Source of the DNA: Deltaproteobacteria bacterium
Lineage (GTDB): Bacteria; Desulfobacterota; Syntrophia; Syntrophales; UBA6807
Reading direction: 5' to 3'
DNA: 64,000 nt
NCBI GenBank assembly: GCA_016935565.1
Contig: JAFGQS010000144.1
Coordinates: 1-64,000, forward strand
The notes under the pieces are model-generated. The model was not told where the DNA came from. It saw only the letters and a list, made by a program, of their open reading frames with translations, and did no database searches. Shown here in pieces: positions 26,768 to 35,621 of this stretch. The number at the start of each line of letters is the position of its first letter. The first letter of the stretch is position 1. Both the position numbers and the translations under genes were made by a program.

Positions 26768-27919
26768 ATGGGCGATAAATATCAATTAAGTTTTCCGAAG
26801 AAAGTACGATTAGCTGACATATCGATTCGGGAGGGTCTGCAACACGAAGAACATTTCATACCGACCGATGCGAAAGTTTACTATGTCGAGGAATCCATAT
26901 TAGCGGGTTTTAAAAGATTGGAGATTACCAATCTGGGAAATCCGGCGTTTATGCCCCAGTTCAGGGATGCCGAAGAACTCCTCACTCGTATCCGTAACAG
27001 CAGGCGTCTTTCCCGGGCGGGAATAAACTTCGATGACATTGAAATTACTGCTGTGGCCATACGAGAGAGTGGCGTTGACAGAGCAGTCGCAGGTCGAAAG
27101 GAAGGATGGGGACCGGATCGTATCGGCATGATGGTATCCACTGATGAGGAACACCATTTTGCCAATTCCGGGACTACCCTGCCTGAATATTGGGAAGAAG
27201 CGAAGCGCTGTATCGATAAATGTCATGATGTGAACATCAAAGTTTTCGGGACGGTGAGCACCATCTGGGGAAGCCCTATCTCGGGACCGACGAAATTCGA
27301 AGACGCCCTTGAATTTACACAACGATGGCTTGCCATTGGTGCGGATGATATCGAACATGCCGACCATGATGGCTCTGCCCCACCTGATCAAGTCTATCGG
27401 TATTTTTCTATGATTCTCGACGAACTTCCCAATACGGATCTCCATGTGGCGCATTTTCATGTTACGAGAGGATGGGGACCGGCAAATGTCCTGGCGGCGC
27501 TCCACGCTGGAGTCGATATTCATGAAGGAGTGCTCGGCGGCATCGGGGGTCAACCAACGAACTTCATCGACCGGATTCCTGTTAGAGGAACAGGAGAATA
27601 TTATTACCAGGACCCCAATATTGTAGGGCTTGGGAGTCTCGAAGACATGCTGGTAATGATGGATGAAATGGGTATTGAGACGGGTATCGATGTCGACAGG
27701 GTGCTCCGCTTGGGAAGAATGTGGGAGAAAACGATCGGGCGCCGCCTTAGATCCGAGTCGATCCTTAACGGTAGGATACCAAAAAAACCCAGGGAAGATT
27801 TTAAGCGGAAGGGACTGGCGGAAAGGAAGGCGAAACGGGGCGAAGAGTCCGGACAGCGATATCCAGCAGACTGGCCGGAAAACGTAGAACTTCCCTACAA
27901 AATTACCGGTGTAAAATAG
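26768..27919 (+). CDS. HMG-CoA-lyase-like DRE-TIM barrel protein, divergent
   Basis: A 383-residue protein of the HMGL-like superfamily. R21 in SIREGLQHEE matches the catalytic arginine of HMG-CoA lyase, and the barrel repeats can be followed to about residue 310. Key differences: the HxHD metal motif reads HFHVTRGWG, the strand before it reads EHADHDGS, and the loop that holds the active cysteine (GGCPYA in HMG-CoA lyase) reads GGIGGQPTN, with Gln instead of Cys. A basic C-terminal tail of about 60 residues is extra. It may be a lyase with altered chemistry acting on the pathway product, or no longer an HMG-CoA lyase. AAGGAG precedes the ATG. Confidence 0.82.
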   Translation: MGDKYQLSFPKKVRLADISIREGLQHEEHFIPTDAKVYYVEESILAGFKRLEITNLGNPAFMPQFRDAEELLTRIRNSRRLSRAGINFDDIEITAVAIRESGVDRAVAGRKEGWGPDRIGMMVSTDEEHHFANSGTTLPEYWEEAKRCIDKCHDVNIKVFGTVSTIWGSPISGPTKFEDALEFTQRWLAIGADDIEHADHDGSAPPDQVYRYFSMILDELPNTDLHVAHFHVTRGWGPANVLAALHAGVDIHEGVLGGIGGQPTNFIDRIPVRGTGEYYYQDPNIVGLGSLEDMLVMMDEMGIETGIDVDRVLRLGRMWEKTIGRRLRSESILNGRIPKKPREDFKRKGLAERKAKRGEESGQRYPADWPENVELPYKITGVK

Positions 27920-27926
27920 TACATCA

Positions 27927-27971
27927 GGGCAACACCACTGCGGAGGCTCACGCGCCGATGTGGTGTTGCCC
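27927..27971 (+). terminator. 12-bp perfect hairpin at the end of the second catabolic block
   Basis: GGGCAACACCAC (27927-27938) and GTGGTGTTGCCC (27960-27971) are perfect complements around a 21-base loop, eight bases after the stop of the lyase-like gene. A short A run rather than a T run follows. Position and strength suggest a transcript end or 3' stabiliser. Confidence 0.5.
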
Positions 27972-28148
27972 GATAAAAATGCCTCGGAAAAATCCAGCCA
28001 CGGGCTCCTCGTCCTTGACACGAAACCCTCTTTTCTTTACTATTCAATCAGTAACGACCCAGGAAGACAAATAAATGATCGAGCAGTTACTATACCGCCT
28101 TCAATCATATCGTGAACCATCCTGTATGAACTCCGGGAGGCACACTGC

Positions 28149-29084
28149 ATGACATCACTCAAGGTTGGCCTTGCACTCGGCAGTGGATCTGCTCGCGGGT
28201 GGGCACATATCGGCGTTATTAAAGCACTTCGCGACATGGGGATACATCCCGATATTATCAGCGGTTGTTCCATCGGTGCCCTGGTAGGTGGAGCATATGC
28301 AGCCGGCCACCTCGATGATCTGGAGACATGGTTACGAAACTTACGCAGAAAAGACGTTATCGGCTTTTTTGATCTCAATTTGTCAAGCGGTGGATTGATA
28401 GCAGGCGAACGCCTCATGAACTTTTTCCGTGATCGTGTTGGAGATGCAACAATTGAACTGCTACCCATCCCCTTTGCTGCTGTTGCAACCGATTTAAACA
28501 CAGGCCGGGAAATCTGGTTAAGATCGGGTTCCCTCCTGGATGCCATTCGCGCTTCAATTTCCCTGCCGGGCATATTCACGCCCGTTCGAATCGATAACAG
28601 ATGGCTTGTTGACGGCGGTCTGATAAATCCTGTGCCCGTTTCAATTTGCAGGGCCATGGGCGCCGACATCGTTATTGCTGTCAACTTGAACGGTGGAATT
28701 GTGGGAAAACATTACCCGGCAGGTACGGCAAAAAACAGAGGCACCCCGAAGGTCCTCGGTATCGATCAAGAATCGGGCACACTGGCAACGCGCTTGAAGA
28801 GCAGTTTAAAAAACAGCGTCGATACTATGCTCTCCCAGGTTTGGCGGAGTGAAGACGACGCTCCCGGCCTTTTCGACGTGCTGGCCAACTCCCTCAACAT
28901 CATGCAGGATCGTATCACTCGCAGTCGAATGGCAGGCGATCCGCCTGATATCATCATTACACCCCGCCTCGAGCACCTGGGACTGTTGGAATTCTATCGC
29001 GCCGCCGAAGCTATCGAAGAGGGAACGGTGCGCACTCTGCAAGCGGGGCAGATCATCAGTCAGAGCTTGAATACCGGCACGTAA
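28149..29084 (+). CDS. Patatin-like phospholipase, RssA type
   Basis: A 311-residue patatin-like serine hydrolase. The oxyanion segment is LGSGSARGWAHIG, the nucleophile S41 lies in GCSIG and the paired aspartate D155 in LVDGG, so the Ser-Asp dyad is complete. The protein lacks a signal peptide, as in the RssA subfamily, whose members are predicted cytoplasmic lipid acyl hydrolases. The C-terminal 80 residues beyond the domain are helical. GGGAGG lies 11 bases upstream of the ATG. It stands alone. Confidence 0.88.
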   Translation: MTSLKVGLALGSGSARGWAHIGVIKALRDMGIHPDIISGCSIGALVGGAYAAGHLDDLETWLRNLRRKDVIGFFDLNLSSGGLIAGERLMNFFRDRVGDATIELLPIPFAAVATDLNTGREIWLRSGSLLDAIRASISLPGIFTPVRIDNRWLVDGGLINPVPVSICRAMGADIVIAVNLNGGIVGKHYPAGTAKNRGTPKVLGIDQESGTLATRLKSSLKNSVDTMLSQVWRSEDDAPGLFDVLANSLNIMQDRITRSRMAGDPPDIIITPRLEHLGLLEFYRAAEAIEEGTVRTLQAGQIISQSLNTGT

Positions 29085-29095
29085 TATCTCTTGAG

Positions 29096-29131
29096 TTAAC
29101 GTTTTTTCCGTTAATCGACGATTTCGTCTTT
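29096..29131 (+). terminator. Two small hairpins after the patatin gene
   Basis: TTAACG/CGTTAA (29096-29114) is followed at once by GACG/CGTC (29117-29128) and TTT. Together they form a weak candidate terminator. Confidence 0.35.
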
Positions 29132-29297
29132 AGCGCACCATCTGTTGTGCCGATATTCTATATGATTTCAGAATCAACTATTATCAAATCATAAAGCATC
29201 TATGATTGAACAAAACTTGGCCTGTTGATTATCAACATCTCAACTCTTCAGTATGAAGCCGATATCTTCAGGCAATTTTATCACTTTGAAAGGTCAC

Positions 29298-29654
29298 ATG
29301 ATGAGCAAAGAACGAAGGAAACGTACAAGGGTGCCCGTTACGTTTGATGTAAGCATTTCGATCGGGGGGAAAAAAGTAAGTGTACAGACCTTAAATATAA
29401 GTTTGACCGGCATACTGTGCACTGCGGATGATCGTTTTCAAAAAGATGGAGAGTGTCTGGTCATAATAAACCTGGATACGGATATTCACATAACACTTCA
29501 AGGAAAAATCCTGAGAACGGAAGCACAGGAAACAGCAATTGCATTTTCAACCATGGATGAAGAAAGTTTTGCACACCTTAAAAGGCTTGTGCAATACAAT
29601 GCCGTCGACGCAGATACAATAGATGAAGAACTCCGCACACCGGCATTTTCGTGA
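29298..29654 (+). CDS. PilZ-domain protein
   Basis: A 118-residue protein that is essentially one PilZ domain. RKRTR near the N-terminus and NISLTG about 30 residues later match the two c-di-GMP-binding motifs RxxxR and (D/N)xSxxG. GAAAGG precedes two adjacent ATGs (29298 and 29301); an ATG at 29253 lacks a ribosome site. Single-domain PilZ proteins bind c-di-GMP and act on a partner, often in motility or surface traits. No such partner is adjacent. Confidence 0.85.
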   Translation: MMSKERRKRTRVPVTFDVSISIGGKKVSVQTLNISLTGILCTADDRFQKDGECLVIINLDTDIHITLQGKILRTEAQETAIAFSTMDEESFAHLKRLVQYNAVDADTIDEELRTPAFS

Positions 29655-29750
29655 TGTGTACTTGAATTTTCAGCATACCCAAGGATGGAAATCCGCATAC
29701 TTTGATCCACGGTACGCTCATGCGTAACAAATAAGAAAAAAATTAAAGTG

Positions 29751-31289
29751 CTATTGGCTCCCGGAGGATTTGTAACGTATATATCTCATGCACACAACGA
29801 GAGGCAACATGATAATCAGCATCACTGACATAACATAAAAAACGTCATTGAATGACATCATGGAAGCTTCGAGTAACAATTTCTTGTAGATAACAACAAG
29901 CCCGCCTTTATTGGTGAATGCCGGTTCGAAACCTTGATAATCCAAAACTCGTGCTGTCTGGTGACTACTCCACATATAATTCATATCAAACGGCGTGAGA
30001 TGATCAATAAGGCGGGATTGATGAAACTGCGCCCTTCTGGTCAGAAGTGTTGTGGAGAAAGCGACGACAAAGCTCCCACCGAGATTTCTCACGAGATTAA
30101 AAATAGAGGTAGCATTGCCCATCTCCTCTTTCCTGATATGAGAAAGAGTCAGGGTAAAGAGAGGAACCATGACAAATCCCATACCGATACCCATGTAAAT
30201 CCGAGGTTCCAAAATCGTCACAAAATCTGCAGAGCGATTGAATGCCGACATGAGATAGGTTGAATAGGAAACCATGATGATTCCCGCAGCTATGATAATC
30301 TTCGGATTTATTCGCGATATAAGAATCCCGGCAATAGCCATGGCAAAAAGGCTCGCTATGCCGCCCGGTGCGAGTACCAACCCGGCAAGGGTTGCTGTAT
30401 AGCCCATTAATGTCTGAAGGTAAATTGGTAGAAGAACGATGCTTCCGAAAAGGTTAAACATGACGAAAAAGGCAACAACATTTCCGATGCTGAATGAATA
30501 GTTCTTAAAAGCCTTAAAGTTGACGATGGGATATTCTGCAAATATTTCTATAATAACAAAGAGTATGAGAGCTGCAACTGACATGATACTCAACCATATG
30601 ATCGTTTCAGACGAAAACCAGTCCAACCTGCGTCCTCTATCTAAAATCATCTGGAGACATCCCACACCGACAGCAAGAAAAATCAGTCCCCAGTAATCAA
30701 TCTTCATTTTCGACCCTTTTATATAGTGGGGATCCACAATAAACAAAAGCGTCATCAAGATTGAGATGATACCGATAGGAATATTGATGTAGAATATCCA
30801 GTGCCACGTCCAGTTGTCGGTAATCCATCCACCCATGACGGGACCGATGATTGGTCCGAACATGACGCCCGCGCCGAAGATTGCCATCGCCATACCATGC
30901 TGACGAGGGGGAAAGGTTTCGAGGAGTATCGACTGAGACATCGGCTGTAATGACCCGCCGGCAAGACCCTGAAGGACCCTGAAAAAAACCAGACTCTGTA
31001 TATTCCAGGCAAGACCGCAAAAGAGTGAACTCAGGGTAAAAAGGCCAACGGAAAAAATGAGATACTGTTTCCTGCCGAAGAGCCTGCTGAGCCAGCCGGT
31101 CATGGGAATAATGATTGCGTTGGCTGCAAGGTACGATGTAATCGACCAGGTTGCTTCATCAATACCGGCCGAGAGGCTTCCCCGGATGTGATCGAGAGAA
31201 ACGTTTACCACGGAGGTGTCTACAATAACCATGAGCGTGGGAAGCATGACGGTTAATGCAATAATCCACTTATTGACATTTGTCGGCAT
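29751..31289 (-). CDS. DHA2-family MFS multidrug efflux permease (EmrB/QacA type)
   Basis: A 512-residue membrane protein with about 14 hydrophobic segments, the number of the DHA2 family. VDTSVVNVSL near residue 24 is the D1 motif, GWLSRLFGRK motif A after the second helix, and GPIIGPVMGGW motif C of antiporters. It exports hydrophobic compounds by proton antiport. It is 21 bases downstream of the HlyD-type gene on the same strand; the two would form an EmrAB-like inner-membrane and periplasmic unit. No TolC-like gene is in the window. Confidence 0.92.
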   Translation of the reverse strand: MPTNVNKWIIALTVMLPTLMVIVDTSVVNVSLDHIRGSLSAGIDEATWSITSYLAANAIIIPMTGWLSRLFGRKQYLIFSVGLFTLSSLFCGLAWNIQSLVFFRVLQGLAGGSLQPMSQSILLETFPPRQHGMAMAIFGAGVMFGPIIGPVMGGWITDNWTWHWIFYINIPIGIISILMTLLFIVDPHYIKGSKMKIDYWGLIFLAVGVGCLQMILDRGRRLDWFSSETIIWLSIMSVAALILFVIIEIFAEYPIVNFKAFKNYSFSIGNVVAFFVMFNLFGSIVLLPIYLQTLMGYTATLAGLVLAPGGIASLFAMAIAGILISRINPKIIIAAGIIMVSYSTYLMSAFNRSADFVTILEPRIYMGIGMGFVMVPLFTLTLSHIRKEEMGNATSIFNLVRNLGGSFVVAFSTTLLTRRAQFHQSRLIDHLTPFDMNYMWSSHQTARVLDYQGFEPAFTNKGGLVVIYKKLLLEASMMSFNDVFYVMSVMLIIMLPLVVCMRYIRYKSSGSQ

Positions 31290-31310
31290 CGTAACGTTTA
31301 CAACCCTTTA

Positions 31311-32405
31311 TTATTTGATAATTATGGTAGGAACAACAGACATGCCGATTCTGAAAATATGGTCGGGATCGGTCCCTTCTTTGAGTATAATCTTAACGGG
31401 TATACGCTGTACGACCTTTACATAATTTCCCGTGGCATTCTCCGGCGGGAAGAGAGAAAAGACAGAGCCTGTACCCGCCATAATGCTCTCGACTCTACCG
31501 AAAAATTCTTTTCCCGGATATGTATCTACTTTTATTTTCACGTCCTGTCCTGGCTTGACATGTTCAAGCTGGGTTTCCTTATAGTTTGCCTTTATCCATA
31601 TATCATTGAGAGGAACAACCGCCATGAGTGGTTGTCCTGCCTGGATCTGATTCCCGATTTCAACGGTCTTTTTTGTGAGATAACCCTCTGAGGGTGCGTA
31701 GATTTTCGTATAACTTCTTTGTAGCTTTTCTGCCCTGAGTATCGCTTCCTTTTGTTTTATCTTCGATTTCTGGGATTGAAAAGCCGACTTTGCCTGAATA
31801 ATAACAGCTTCTTGCGTTTCACGAGACGCCTCTGCCTGCCGCAGTTGGTCTTTCGATGCCTCGAATCTCGCCACCGCGATGTCATAACCGGTTTGTGTCT
31901 TTTCGAACTGTTCTTCAGGCATAATATGCTTTGTAAAGAGCCTCCGGGCACGGGTTAGATCCTGTTCGGCTTGTTTAAAATTTGCCTCCTGGAGTCTTAG
32001 CTGTGCCGCAGCCGATTCTATCCCGAAACGCAACTCAGACAGTCTCTTCGCTGCCACATCCACCGTTGTCGAAAGTTCCTCAAGCTTCGCCTTTTCGGCA
32101 TCCAAAGTCGATTCTGCCTGTTCAACTCTCACGGCATAATCTCGATCGTCAATTTCCGCAAGAAGCTTGTCCTTTTCGACAAACTCATTATCGCGGACAT
32201 AAATGGCCTTAACCGTGCCGGGTACCTTTGATGCTATCACATGAATCCGGCCATCAACAAAGGCATCATCCGTTGTTATATGAGTCTTTCTGTATTCCAG
32301 ATAAACATGGATTGCAATGATTCCCATTATTACAATGATGGAAAACAGCAATATGGCGATCAATTTCCTTTTTTGGTTATTTCGTACTTCTCCTGATCCT
32401 CCCAT
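31311..32405 (-). CDS. HlyD/EmrA-family membrane fusion protein
   Basis: A 364-residue periplasmic adaptor. One membrane segment lies at about residues 15-35, then a biotinyl-lipoyl-like part (DDAFVDGRIHVIASKVPGTV), a long alpha-helical hairpin (90-210) and a beta barrel (YAPSEGYLTKK, NYKETQLEHVKPGQ). It would link the MFS permease that follows to an outer-membrane channel. A GGGAGG lies about 14 bases upstream of the ATG, rather far. No adjacent regulator gene is seen. Confidence 0.92.
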   Translation of the reverse strand: MGGSGEVRNNQKRKLIAILLFSIIVIMGIIAIHVYLEYRKTHITTDDAFVDGRIHVIASKVPGTVKAIYVRDNEFVEKDKLLAEIDDRDYAVRVEQAESTLDAEKAKLEELSTTVDVAAKRLSELRFGIESAAAQLRLQEANFKQAEQDLTRARRLFTKHIMPEEQFEKTQTGYDIAVARFEASKDQLRQAEASRETQEAVIIQAKSAFQSQKSKIKQKEAILRAEKLQRSYTKIYAPSEGYLTKKTVEIGNQIQAGQPLMAVVPLNDIWIKANYKETQLEHVKPGQDVKIKVDTYPGKEFFGRVESIMAGTGSVFSLFPPENATGNYVKVVQRIPVKIILKEGTDPDHIFRIGMSVVPTIIIK

Positions 32406-32997
32406 GTATGTGTAAACCTCCCATCCCTCCTCTTTTCGACATTGAAATGTTTCTTACGATCTGCGGCGGAAGATAATCCCGTTATCATTCCGGACATGAG
32501 ATTATCCGGTTATGTCACCTCAAAGTCCCCTCTTATGGAAATCTCTTGGCACAAAGTTGGCGTGAGATCAGATCCTGTATTCAATTATACGTTGTACGTC
32601 AAGCTCTGAACACCACAAATTGAAAATAAGAAATAAGCTGGGCTCAACATATACAATTTCTCCATCTTTAACAAGGGCAAAGTATTTTCATAGCCGGATC
32701 TAATCATACGGATTTTCAAGGGGATGAGGAGATTGCACTGATTGATGATAGTTCGTGCGATACTCTGAGAATATGTGATACGTCAGCCCCTGATCACAGG
32801 GGAATATGCACGATTTATCGTGAACTGCAAAGAGGTGTAAAATGTTCCGATGACAAACGAACAATTAAAGGCGGAAATCATGAGAAGCATGTAATCTTGG
32901 AAAGTTTTTTTCGAAGACACGATATGTCATCACTCGACACGCCGTGTTTCCACAAATAAATCAATTATCTACTATGAATACCTATTATTGAGATTTG
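32406..32997. other. 590-base intergenic region
   Basis: No supported gene, repeat or RNA was found between the adaptor gene and the flagellar-rod-like gene. Frames on both strands are short and lack ribosome sites. Confidence 0.5.
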
Positions 32998-33348
32998 TCA
33001 TACAATGAGATCGAGCACTGTCCCCTGCATTTCCTCTTCCGTCCGGATCGTTGCGAGATTGGCATCGTACATGTGCTGAGTGACAATCAGGTCGGCAAGT
33101 TCATCTTCCAGAACCACATTGGATGTTTCCTTACTATCAGGATGACTCTCGTCGGCAGGCAAGGGCATACCCGGTGTTTCGACCTGACTTATGGATACCT
33201 TGACACCTGACGGATATGCCTCCTGAAGAACTGTTTGGCTCTTCTTAAAACCTTCCGTATTCACGTTGGCAATATTATTGGCGGTAACATCCAATTTTCT
33301 GACGAATGATCTGAGTGCCGTAAGGGCAACATTCGCAGCATTTGACAT
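32998..33348 (-). CDS. Orphan flagellar rod/hook-like protein (FlgC-like)
   Basis: A 116-residue protein with the N-terminal flagellar rod signature ANNIANVNTEGFKKSQ and a C-terminal helix (LADLIVTQHMYDANLATIR) that resembles the matching end of axial proteins; the middle domain is very short. The ATG at 33348 begins the family-like sequence SNAANVALTALRSF; an ATG at 33399 adds an unlikely cysteine-rich lead. FlgB and FlgC are normally encoded beside fliE and other rod genes, but none is here. It may be a stand-alone relative with another role or a displaced copy. Confidence 0.78.
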   Translation of the reverse strand: MSNAANVALTALRSFVRKLDVTANNIANVNTEGFKKSQTVLQEAYPSGVKVSISQVETPGMPLPADESHPDSKETSNVVLEDELADLIVTQHMYDANLATIRTEEEMQGTVLDLIV

Positions 33349-33598
33349 TACACAACACCCCCACATTAAATATACAGTATAGTTTCGGCAGTTTTTCAAA
33401 ATACTTTAAGCGAGCCAATGGTCTCTGAATTTCAGCCATGACTGGTTCCTCACACTATAGCCCCTCACAGCCAAAATGAAAACGATAGATCACAAAACTG
33501 AATAAGTAAAATTAATTACAAAAGGTGAGAGATTTGTCGGCCCATGACGATGCAGTGGCCTATAAAGCTTTTTGTGGTTGATACCGGGCGGCGTAATT

Positions 33599-33820
33599 CC
33601 GGATGTTATCATTCTCGATATGATTATGCCGGGCATGAATGGTGAAGAAACCTTTGAACCCGTGAGAAGGATAAACCCTCAGGTCCCCATAATCCTCTCA
33701 AGCTGCTATAGTATATAAGATCCGGCTGCCAAGATTATGGATCAGGATTGCTCCGCTTTTATACAAAAACCCTTCAGCGCAAGTGATCCGTCAAAAAAAT
33801 ATGAGACGTGCTGGATTTGA
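33599..33820 (+). pseudogene. Decayed response-regulator receiver domain
   Basis: The frame reads PDVIILDMIMPGMNGEETF, then NPQVPIILSSCYS, a TAA, and later CSAFIQKPFS: the phosphoacceptor strand, the switch strand and the conserved lysine region of a REC domain in correct order. The in-frame TAA (about 33717), loss of the N-terminal DD part and a degenerate end show that it is dead. No kinase is adjacent. Confidence 0.75.
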
Positions 33821-33989
33821 AGTAGAATGTCTCCACTTCATACGGCAAAGTTGATTTGCTTATGCAACAACAGTTGCCCGGCTATCATTCCAGCAATAAG
33901 CGAGGAAATACTTACCCGTCCCTTGGCGACAAAGATGATTCATTTGGGCCGGATGAATGCAAACTATAACAATCACACTTTGCTGATGG

Positions 33990-34184
33990 TTATTCTGTTT
34001 CAAGGGGAGGAAACGGCAACGGAATCTGTCTCCACGCGTTCAGACACCGGCGACAGTATGGCCGCTTGAGAGCTCGTGCCTTACATGCCGTTATATCAAT
34101 CATATATCCGTGCTTTTCACACCATCTGGTTACGTATTGGTTCTGACGTGAGTTTCGAATTTTTTTTGACTTTATTTTCTTCAT
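33990..34184 (-). CDS. Possible small Cys/His-rich basic protein, 64 residues
   Basis: An arginine/lysine-rich product with CEKHGYMIDITAC and, later, YCRRC, a spacing that could hold one zinc ion. Its composition is unlike random translation, but no Shine-Dalgarno precedes the ATG. I do not recognise the family. The stretches on either side (33821-33989 and 34185-34359) hold nothing I can support. Confidence 0.4.
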   Translation of the reverse strand: MKKIKSKKIRNSRQNQYVTRWCEKHGYMIDITACKARALKRPYCRRCLNAWRQIPLPFPPLETE

Positions 34185-34359
34185 ACAAGTAGTCGGCTCA
34201 AAATGTTATAGTGGCATTACCGATCACATCGTCCCCTCCATATCACGAAGGGTATCGATACATAAGTTAACCACAGTCCAGAAATGCCGTCTACCGGAAA
34301 ATCAGGTCTCGTCATTTTCATATATCCGATACCGGTCTCCGTCGAAGCCCTAAAAAATA

Positions 34360-34386
34360 TTGACAATCATCGGTAAATATTTTACC
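34360..34386 (+). promoter_or_regulatory. TTGACA box with adjacent GGTAAA-N3-TTTACC palindrome
   Basis: TTGACA (34360-34365) is followed by an inverted repeat with perfect six-base arms (34372-34386) where a promoter spacer and -10 would be. No good -10 hexamer is visible. It lies about 150 bases upstream of the TAXI binding-protein gene and could be an operator for that operon. Confidence 0.3.
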
Positions 34387-34533
34387 TTTTCTGTCAAATG
34401 GTTTTAGTTTTTAAGGTGTTGCTCATAGTATAACCAATTTGAAAGGAGGGAAACGGGAAATAAAAGGGATCCTGAGTTAAGAAAGAGGGAACATTAAACA
34501 ATATATTTTTTACGGCTGAAAGGAGAGAGCACA

Positions 34534-35556
34534 ATGTTGACAAAAAGGTATATGCTACTGTTAATAGTAGCAATGGTAGCTTTATCAATGATATTTGCCG
34601 GGCCTTCATTTGCGGCAAAGAAATTCTTTGCCATAGCCACCGGTGGTACGGGGGGAACCTATTATCCTCTCGGTGGTGCTCTGGCCCAGGCTCTATCCAC
34701 CAAGCTTCCCGATGTCATAATTACTGCCCAGTCGGGAAATGCATCAGTGGCCAATTGTAATCTTATAGGAGAAGGTGAGATCGAATCTGCCTTTGTTCAG
34801 AACAATGTTGCCTATGCCGCATATACCGGTACTGCTCAATTTGAAGGAAAGCCGATAAAGAACCTGCGGGGAATTGCCTCTCTCTACCCTGAGACCATCC
34901 AGATCGTCGCCAGAGCTGATGCCGGTATTACAAGCATAATGGATATAAAAGGAAAAAGACTCGTACCCGGCGACAGAGGTAGTGGAACAGAAGTCGACTG
35001 TCTCAATGTTTTGAAAGGTATCGGTCTGACATATGATGATTTTGGAAATGTCGACTGGCTCAGTTTTGCAGGTGCTTCCCAGAGACTGAAAGACAGACAG
35101 GCTGACGTAGCCTTCATCACAGCCGGATGGCCCACATCTTCAATTACGGAGCTGGCTACAACATCGGACATTGTCCTTGTTCCCATGGAAGAAGATCTCA
35201 TCAGAAAAGTAACGACAATGTTTCCATTTTATGCGAAGGTCGTTATCCCTGCAGGAACGTACAAAGGAGTTGACAAGGACATTCCCGCAATCACCACAAT
35301 GGCACAGTGGGTCGTCGATGCCAGAGTTCCGAGCAGCGTTGTTTACGAACTGACAAAGGCTCTCTGGGAAAAGGGTACCCACGTCCTGCGGAAAACAGGT
35401 GATCAATATGCAGAAGCTCCAAGCGGAGCCGCAATCATGGCACAGACACATGCCAAAGGTAAAGATGTCACCCTTGAAACCGCTCTGGATGGTATGGCGA
35501 TACCGCTTCACCCCGGGGCAGCGAAGTTTTACCGGGAAAAGGGCATGATTAAATAA
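34534..35556 (+). CDS. TAXI-family TRAP transporter solute-binding protein
   Basis: A 340-residue periplasmic binding protein. The signal peptide covers about residues 1-27 (basic start, hydrophobic core, cut after PSFAA). ATGGTGGTYYPLGGALA is the TAXI signature, and the two lobes resemble glutamate-binding TAXI proteins. It captures the substrate for the fused permease at 36169. GAAAGGAGAG precedes the ATG. A strong hairpin with T5 starts 30 bases after the stop, which would keep the binding protein more abundant than the membrane part. The ligand, perhaps an amino acid or dicarboxylate, cannot be told. Confidence 0.93.
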   Translation: MLTKRYMLLLIVAMVALSMIFAGPSFAAKKFFAIATGGTGGTYYPLGGALAQALSTKLPDVIITAQSGNASVANCNLIGEGEIESAFVQNNVAYAAYTGTAQFEGKPIKNLRGIASLYPETIQIVARADAGITSIMDIKGKRLVPGDRGSGTEVDCLNVLKGIGLTYDDFGNVDWLSFAGASQRLKDRQADVAFITAGWPTSSITELATTSDIVLVPMEEDLIRKVTTMFPFYAKVVIPAGTYKGVDKDIPAITTMAQWVVDARVPSSVVYELTKALWEKGTHVLRKTGDQYAEAPSGAAIMAQTHAKGKDVTLETALDGMAIPLHPGAAKFYREKGMIK

Positions 35557-35575
35557 CAGAAACACGACATGACCT

Positions 35576-35621
35576 AAAGGAGGTAACTGGGCACCGCGGC
35601 CGTCGGTGCCCAGTTTTTATG
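35576..35621 (+). terminator. Hairpin with T5 lying between Shine-Dalgarno and ATG of the DUF1850 gene
   Basis: An 11-bp perfect stem (35586-35596 with 35604-35614, seven-base loop) is followed by TTTTT and immediately by ATG at 35619: a textbook intrinsic terminator. AAAGGAGG (35576-35583) lies just before the stem, 35 bases from the ATG in the linear sequence but only about six if the stem is folded. It may attenuate read-through from the binding-protein gene and also decide translation of the next gene. Confidence 0.85.

Noticed and set aside
26900..28021. Long antisense open frame (373 codons) over the lyase-like gene
   Set aside because: It is the shadow of a strongly supported gene, has no ribosome site and its translation resembles no family.
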